Below, in pieces: positions 56,985 through 64,000 of a stretch of DNA of 64,000 nt. Each line of letters starts with the position of its first letter. Position 1 is the first letter of the stretch. The position numbers were made by a program, and so were the translations under genes. The notes beneath the pieces are model-generated. The model was not told where the DNA came from. It was given only the letters and a program-made list of their open reading frames with translations, and did no database searches. Source of the DNA: Isoetes taiwanensis. Taxonomy: Eukaryota; Streptophyta; Lycopodiopsida; Isoetales; Isoetaceae. The stretch spans positions 6,758,413-6,822,412 of the forward strand of contig JAJEKV010000003.1 in the NCBI GenBank assembly GCA_021234155.1, written 5' to 3'.

Positions 56985-57829
56985 TAAATACTCATGGTAT
57001 AAATACTTGGTGTATTTCTACCTATGGTATGTGATTCCAAGCCCTGCCCATACATTGTTCAGATAAACCACCACTATGTGTCCAGATAAACCACCAAACA
57101 TGTGTCCAGATAAACCAATGGGGTAGTCATTGGCATTGGGTATAAATACTCAAGGTATAAATACTTGGTGTATTTATACCCATGGTATGTGATTCCAAGC
57201 CCTACCCATACTTGTGTCCAGATAAACCACCAAACATGTGTCCAGATAAACCAATAGGAATAGTCATTGACATTGGGTATAAATACTCAGGGTATAAATA
57301 CTTGGTGTATTTATACCTATGGTATGTGATTCCAAGGCCTACCCATACATTGTCCAGATAAACCACTAGTTTGTGTCCAGATAAACCACTAGTTTGTGTC
57401 CAGATAAACCACCAACTTGTGTCCAGATAAACCACCTACTTGTGTTCAGATAAACCAATGGGGGTAGTCATTGACATTGGGTATAAAAGGGTATAAATAC
57501 TTGGTGTATTTATACCTATGGTATGTGATTCCAAGGCCTACCCATGCATTGTCCAGATAAACCACCTACTTGTGTCCAGATAAACCACTAGTTTGTGTCC
57601 AGATAACCCACCAAACATGTGTCCAGATAAACCACCTACTAGTGTCCAGATAAACCAATGGGGTAGTCATTGGCATTGGGTATAAATACTCAGGGTATGA
57701 ATACTTGGTGTACTTATACCTATGATTCCAAGGCCTACCCATACTTGTGTCCAGATAAACCACCTACTTGTGTCCAGATAAACGAATGGGGGGTAGTCAT
57801 TGACATTGGGTATAAATACTCAGGTCAAC

Positions 57830-57830
<1 letters not shown>
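56985..57830. repeat. Higher-order minisatellite (TCCAGATAAACCA and GGTATAAATACTTGGTG)
   Basis: Short units GTGTCCAGATAAACCACC (about 21-24 bp) form runs, separated by blocks with GGGTAGTCATTG.CATTGGG, TATAAATACTCAGGGTATAA, CTTGGTGTATTTATACC and GTGATTCCAAG.CCTACCC. The composite unit is repeated about five times with changing numbers of the short unit. Frames such as 57,202-57,435 (-) are repeat artefacts. Confidence 0.92.
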
Positions 57831-59808
<1,978 letters not shown>

Positions 59809-62800
59809 ATGGTGCTGGATTTGAGTTGCCCAGATTCTCTTAATCCCTCTTGTTCCCCTCCTAAGAATGATCTCTTGCCTTCTCCAAGGAAGATTATTAT
59901 CGACACAGACCCTGGAATAGGTGAGAAATTACCTTGGTTTAGCTTTCTTATTGTACATTCGTATATGTAATTTCATTATATAGAGTTTCAGCCATATTGG
60001 CACTTGGATTCCTTTGCCATTAGTAGTAATTCATTAATTTATTTAGCACACAATTCTAGTGGCAATGCTCTCACTTTTTCTAGCTTGGTCTGGGGCATTA
60101 TTTGGGGACATTGACATTTACATGACCTTGAATGAAGAATTGTTTGATATGAATGAATTGTCTTTGCGCTTAGTTTAACTGGTATGATGTGCAGATGATG
60201 CAATGGCTATTCTCATGGCATTTGAATCTCCTGAATTGGAGGTTGTTGGGCTTACAACAATCTTTGGAAATGCTGAGACATCTATTTGTACAAGAAACGC
60301 ACTCCATCTGGTAACACATTTATTCTCAAGAATAGTCTTTCTTGCGTGATATGCTTATCATAACTTATTAATCTAGTTATGAAGACTGCTAAATGTTGGC
60401 AGTGATATAATTTGTCTCTAAATAATTTCCTGTTTTACACTTTATTTGATGCAAGCAAGAGGTTTTTAATGTCTATAGAACAGTTGGAGGTTGCAGGATT
60501 CGAAAGTGTTCCAGTTGCAGAAGGCAGCCCAGAGCCCCTTAAGGTACATGGCTTCATATCTTCCCAGTCTTCCTATGTTTGTATTGTGCTTTTGTGCGCT
60601 TTTGGATCCTGGCAGGTAAACTTATTATTCATTACTTAATATCCCATCATTATGCACTAAATGACAAAGTTATGAATCCCTAGTGTCAACGGAAGATTAT
60701 TACTTGCTTTCGCTCTTGTTCAACAAGTTGCTTTAGGAGCCTTAAATTAGAGTTTAGTGTCTAGATGAGAATGCGTAACCTGCTTGTTACCTATTTAAAG
60801 AGGCTGTGGTCCTTTTTAATTTTGCCCGTTTACATCAAGGTTGTAGCTTGTGGTTTTTACATAATAAGATGATCTATTTAAGCATCTTGCATATTAAGCT
60901 GATTGGTGTAATTGTGATGTTGTAAAATATGCAGGGTGGTCCACCCAGAATTGCACATTTTGCTCATGGTTCCAATGGCCTTGGTGACACAAATTTTCCA
61001 CAGCCAAAAACGGAGAAATTGGAGATACCTGCCTATGATTTCTTGATAAAGAAAATATCAGAATCTCCAGGAGAAATGAGCATAGTGGCTTTGGGGCCTT
61101 TGACTAATATTGCACAGGTAAATGGATGTCACATGGTGGCTTTTATGAGAAGAGCATGTTTAAGCTATTTATTTAGGTTGTTTATAATATTTGTATTAGG
61201 CTATCAAGAAAGAGAAGTCATTTGCAAAAGATGTCAAGGAAATTTTTATACTTGGAGGAGCATTTTTTTCAAGTGGCAATGTGAATCCAGCGGCTGAAGC
61301 AAATGTAAGCACATGTTCTACTGTTCATTGACATGCAACAGATAACACTTAGATCTGCTTGTACAAACTATCCATCTAAATTGAAACATTGATTATTCAA
61401 GTTCCTAAATTGAATGAAGGGTACACTAATATCTGTTTAACAATAATATTCCGCGCAGCAAGCTATGTATCTCCAAGCTGCTGACTAGAATACTGCATTG
61501 ACCCTTCTTCCATCTATTCGATAAGTATGCATGAAAAAACCTTACGTAAACTGTGTTCCATCTCATCTGTTTAGTATGACAAGCTGGGTAAGCTCCCTTA
61601 CAGCCTATATATTTAACTGGACCAGAAGCATGTCCATGAAGAGGCTAGTGGAGTCTTTATTGTACTTTCAACTCAATGTATTTTCTGTTAGTGTATTTGC
61701 AGTTATATCTCTTGTGATCTTATTTCCCAGCAAAATTTGTTCTTACACGTTTTTATTTAGGAAAGCAGATTTTTGGCGATCCTGAAGCAGCTGATATTGT
61801 ATTCACTAGCGGAGCAGAAATTACTGTTGTTGGTATCAATATTAGTACTCAAGTTCTTCTCTCAGGTTCCTGCTTCCCTAACAGTATAATGATCTTTTAA
61901 TATATATTTAAATTTTAATTGCTTCACCTGCGTGGCCGAACCTCATAGCACCAGTGTATTATATTTTGGCACACACACTATAACTGACATTTTTTATGTC
62001 AGGCCCTCAGCCTTATCAAAGCAATCTATGGAAGCTGTTTAGCACAGTTAGCCTGCATGTGTGTGTAAGTAACATGAGGAAGGTCACTTAGTGATAAATA
62101 AAATCTGCTTTCACAATCCCAGGTGCATAGTTTTGAAGATGATGATGGTTTTGCTACTTTATTACGTTCTTGATTTAGTCTTGTGCATCTGCTTGTTCCT
62201 AAATGTGATAATTTTGTTCAACTGGCAGTGGACGAGATTAACTGCTGGTTGAGTTAAAATTTCATTGAAGTCGGTTGCTTAATTGTCAAAGTTCTCCTTT
62301 TATCTTCCCAGAAGGATTATAATGATACTGTTGGGGTCATTTATGGCCTTTGTGAAGCTGGTAAATCTGGCTTGTTCAAGTGTTTTGAATGCATTTATGG
62401 CCCTTAATATTTATGACAAGTAACAAGGTTTTCTTAATGTTGGTCTACTTCTAACCTGTATTCATTCAAAAACAGAATCAGATCTACATTCTATACGAGA
62501 TGCGGGAGGAAGATATGGAGATTATGTGTTTAATATTTGCAAATTTTACAAAAGCTGGCATAGTAATTCAGACTCCATTGATGGTAAGAATTTATTCTTG
62601 ATCTATATCGAGTTCCCTTGACAATGCTTGAACCTTATGTTCTTTCCTTGTATGCAGGGATTTTTCTCCATGATCCAACTTGCTTAGCAGCAGTGCTGGA
62701 GCCATCATATTTCACATATAAGAAGGGAACCTTGCGTGTGGAAACAGAAGGCCTTTGCAGGGGCTATACTTTATTTGATATGGGGTTGAAAAAGTAAAGT

Positions 62801-62995
62801 CCATACCATCTCTAATACACTCTTATAGTTACAAAGCAGATTGCATTGAGAAACTGATATCTCCTCCTGTTTATGTGGAGATGCAGGTGGAATGCTCCGA
62901 ATCCTTGGACTGATCGACCACATGTAAAAGTTGCTTGGAGCGTTGATAACAAGAAGGTGGTAGAATTGGTCAAGGAAAGGTTAACGAGAAACTGA
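59809..62995 (+). CDS. Nucleoside hydrolase (plant uridine/inosine-uridine ribohydrolase type), nine exons
   Basis: Hydrolyses the N-glycosidic bond of ribonucleosides such as uridine in nucleoside salvage and breakdown; plant relatives are cytosolic. Exons: 59,809-59,920; 60,195-60,310; 60,484-60,543; 60,935-61,117; 61,200-61,304; 61,769-61,865; 62,476-62,583; 62,658-62,793; 62,887-62,995. Every junction is GT..AG, phases agree, and the sum is 341 codons plus TGA, normal for the family. The start RKIIIDTDPGIDDAMAIL (across intron 1) is the calcium/ribose-binding DTDPGxDDA motif. Others are VGLTTIFGNA, VALGPLTNIA, LGGAFFSSGNVNPAAEAN, GDPEAADIVF and IFLHDP with the active-site His region. There is no signal peptide. 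A frame at about 62,312-62,360 (KDYNDTVGVIYGLCEA) inside intron 6 is not needed for phase. The only clearly intact single-copy gene in the window. Confidence 0.93.
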
Positions 62996-63819
62996 GATTA
63001 TTTCGTAGTCCCTCATTTGAGGGGGATTGATTCACTGAATGCCCTTTATGTTCTGTATTGCTTGTCTTGTATTGTTTTATTCTTTCTCCATTTCAGGCTC
63101 TCTAGCCTTAACCAAATTTGGAAGTTTGGTCCAAATGAAATGGCTACAGCAGCCCAGCACCAGCTGCATTGGCTCACATGGGCTTGCAAATTCAGCATGC
63201 GTATTGTAAAATTGAGCAGGATATATGCATCTTTTCTCCCTTTTTGGACTAATGTTGTCTTCTTTGGTATTATGGTTTTCAGTAACATTTAGAATGTGTA
63301 CATGAAATTAAAAAGGAGCTTTCATTATTCGTAGAGTAGTAGCTATTAGCGAGAGACATTTTCCTATGGTTTGATCTTAAAAGTAATTATTTATTTACTT
63401 GGCTTTTGTTGCTTAACAAATTGGAAGTTGTGTAGAAGTAAAGAAACTGAAGTTTTAGTTTTTGTTCTAGTACAACTGTTCTTGTGTTCGGTCGTTTATC
63501 TTGTATACAAAGAATCCCTTGACATGCAGATCTCCTGATTTGAGCATTCAGATCAGAATGCACTCTATCCAATTATGGTAAATATTTTTGTTCTTAGTTT
63601 AGATGTCCCTAAAAGCCCATTCACTCCCATCCCTGTAAATATTTTTGGTCTTCGTTTAGATGTGCCTAAAAGCCCATCCTTATCATTACGTATTAGATAA
63701 TTTATGGACGGGAGGGATTCCGCCAGAAAACTTTCGAGGCGACGTCGCCGACCAAGGAGGTGCACGGGCGGCAGAGCCGTGAGTGCCCCGTTGAGATTGG
63801 CGGCTCTGTCGACGGCTCT

Positions 63820-63942
63820 GTCGAGAAAGTTTTGGAGCTTCGCAACATCTGCAACCACCCAGTGATGGAGCTTCGCAACATCTGCAACCATCCTTTCTTT
63901 AGTCAGTTGCATACTGAAGAGGTTAATGCTTTTCCTCTATAA
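63820..63942 (+). pseudogene. Fragment of a SWI/SNF2 ATPase (SPLAYED-like)
   Basis: VLELRNICNHP and then MELRNICNHPFFSQLHTEEVN match, from memory, the MELRNICNHPYLSQLH stretch of the plant SYD/BRM class of chromatin-remodelling ATPases, next to the helicase C-terminal lobe. The first part is repeated: GAGCTTCGCAACATCTGCAA occurs at about 63,836 and 63,869. The frame ends at TAA (63,942). No other part of the ATPase is visible in the window, so this is a captured or broken exon, unless the rest lies beyond the right edge. Confidence 0.55.
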
Positions 63943-64000
63943 CCGTGAGTGCAAGATCTTGTTGTTTTGGAAATGTTTAACTGATTTGACTCACATGCTG

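Noticed and set aside
57202-57763. Minus-strand frames rich in YLDTSWWFIW-type units
   Set aside because: They are translations of the TCCAGATAAACCA minisatellite.
62312-62360. Possible extra exon in the nucleoside hydrolase gene (KDYNDTVGVIYGLCEA)
   Set aside because: Including it breaks the reading phase; exon 6 joins 62,476 perfectly and matches the family at TQVLLS-ESDL.

Overview
The window looks like nuclear DNA from a land plant. It is AT-rich and holds one ordinary intron-containing gene, a nucleoside hydrolase with nine small exons and GT..AG introns. Most of the rest is repeats: plant L1-type LINEs whose ORF2 ends in the CPLGC..H..C zinc-binding motif, minisatellites, and decayed multi-exon genes. 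A scrap of a plant SWI/SNF2 ATPase (SPLAYED-like) lies at the right edge. The transposon-linked gene families suggest a non-flowering plant such as a fern, lycophyte or gymnosperm, but that is weak inference and no species is claimed.

Layout. 0-4.2 kb: sparse DNA with a frameshifted small gene, a foldback hairpin and a small membrane-protein gene. 4.31-10.10 kb: a full-length L1-type LINE (LINE-1) bounded by a 20-bp target-site duplication, with its reading frames shattered. 11.66-~20.4 kb: a second, minus-strand LINE (LINE-2) with a nearly intact ORF2, a long gag-like ORF1 and, upstream of it, three ORFs carrying versions of one unrecognised module. 20.7-22.4 kb: a decayed LINE of another lineage. 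25.7-39.8 kb: a decayed minus-strand gene (gene C) with a ParB/DGQHR-like start and an FCP1-like HAD end, split in two by a nested DNA transposon.

That transposon (27,887-38,324; 10.4 kb) is the main find. It has 22-bp terminal inverted repeats and a 4-bp target duplication (CTTT). Removing it together with one CTTT makes the broken exon of gene C read through in frame, which fixes both ends. It carries two convergent genes. Gene A (+) combines a coiled coil, a RING-like zinc finger, a basic linker, an Ulp1-like cysteine protease domain and an FCP1-like HAD domain. Gene B (-) looks like a transposase. The element also holds a 19-bp minisatellite and arrays of ATGTACAT. I could not assign it to a superfamily.

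The sequence flanking the transposon, on both sides but not inside it, is studded with about twenty copies of a near-perfect palindrome (half-site TTTCTCGACTCG). The palindromes sit in at least three unrelated tandem arrays and in introns of gene C, often inside longer locus-specific inverted repeats.

45.1-51.5 kb: a third full-length LINE (LINE-3) with TSD, ORF1 and ORF2 overlapping as ATGA, a single nonsense codon at ORF2 codon 6, and an extra small ORF after ORF2. 52.3-54.0 kb: a 5'-truncated copy of LINE-1. 54-59 kb: repeats only, including a perfect 42-bp-arm hairpin, a TCCAGATAAACCA minisatellite and a (GATA)n tract. 59.8-63.0 kb: the intact nucleoside hydrolase gene.
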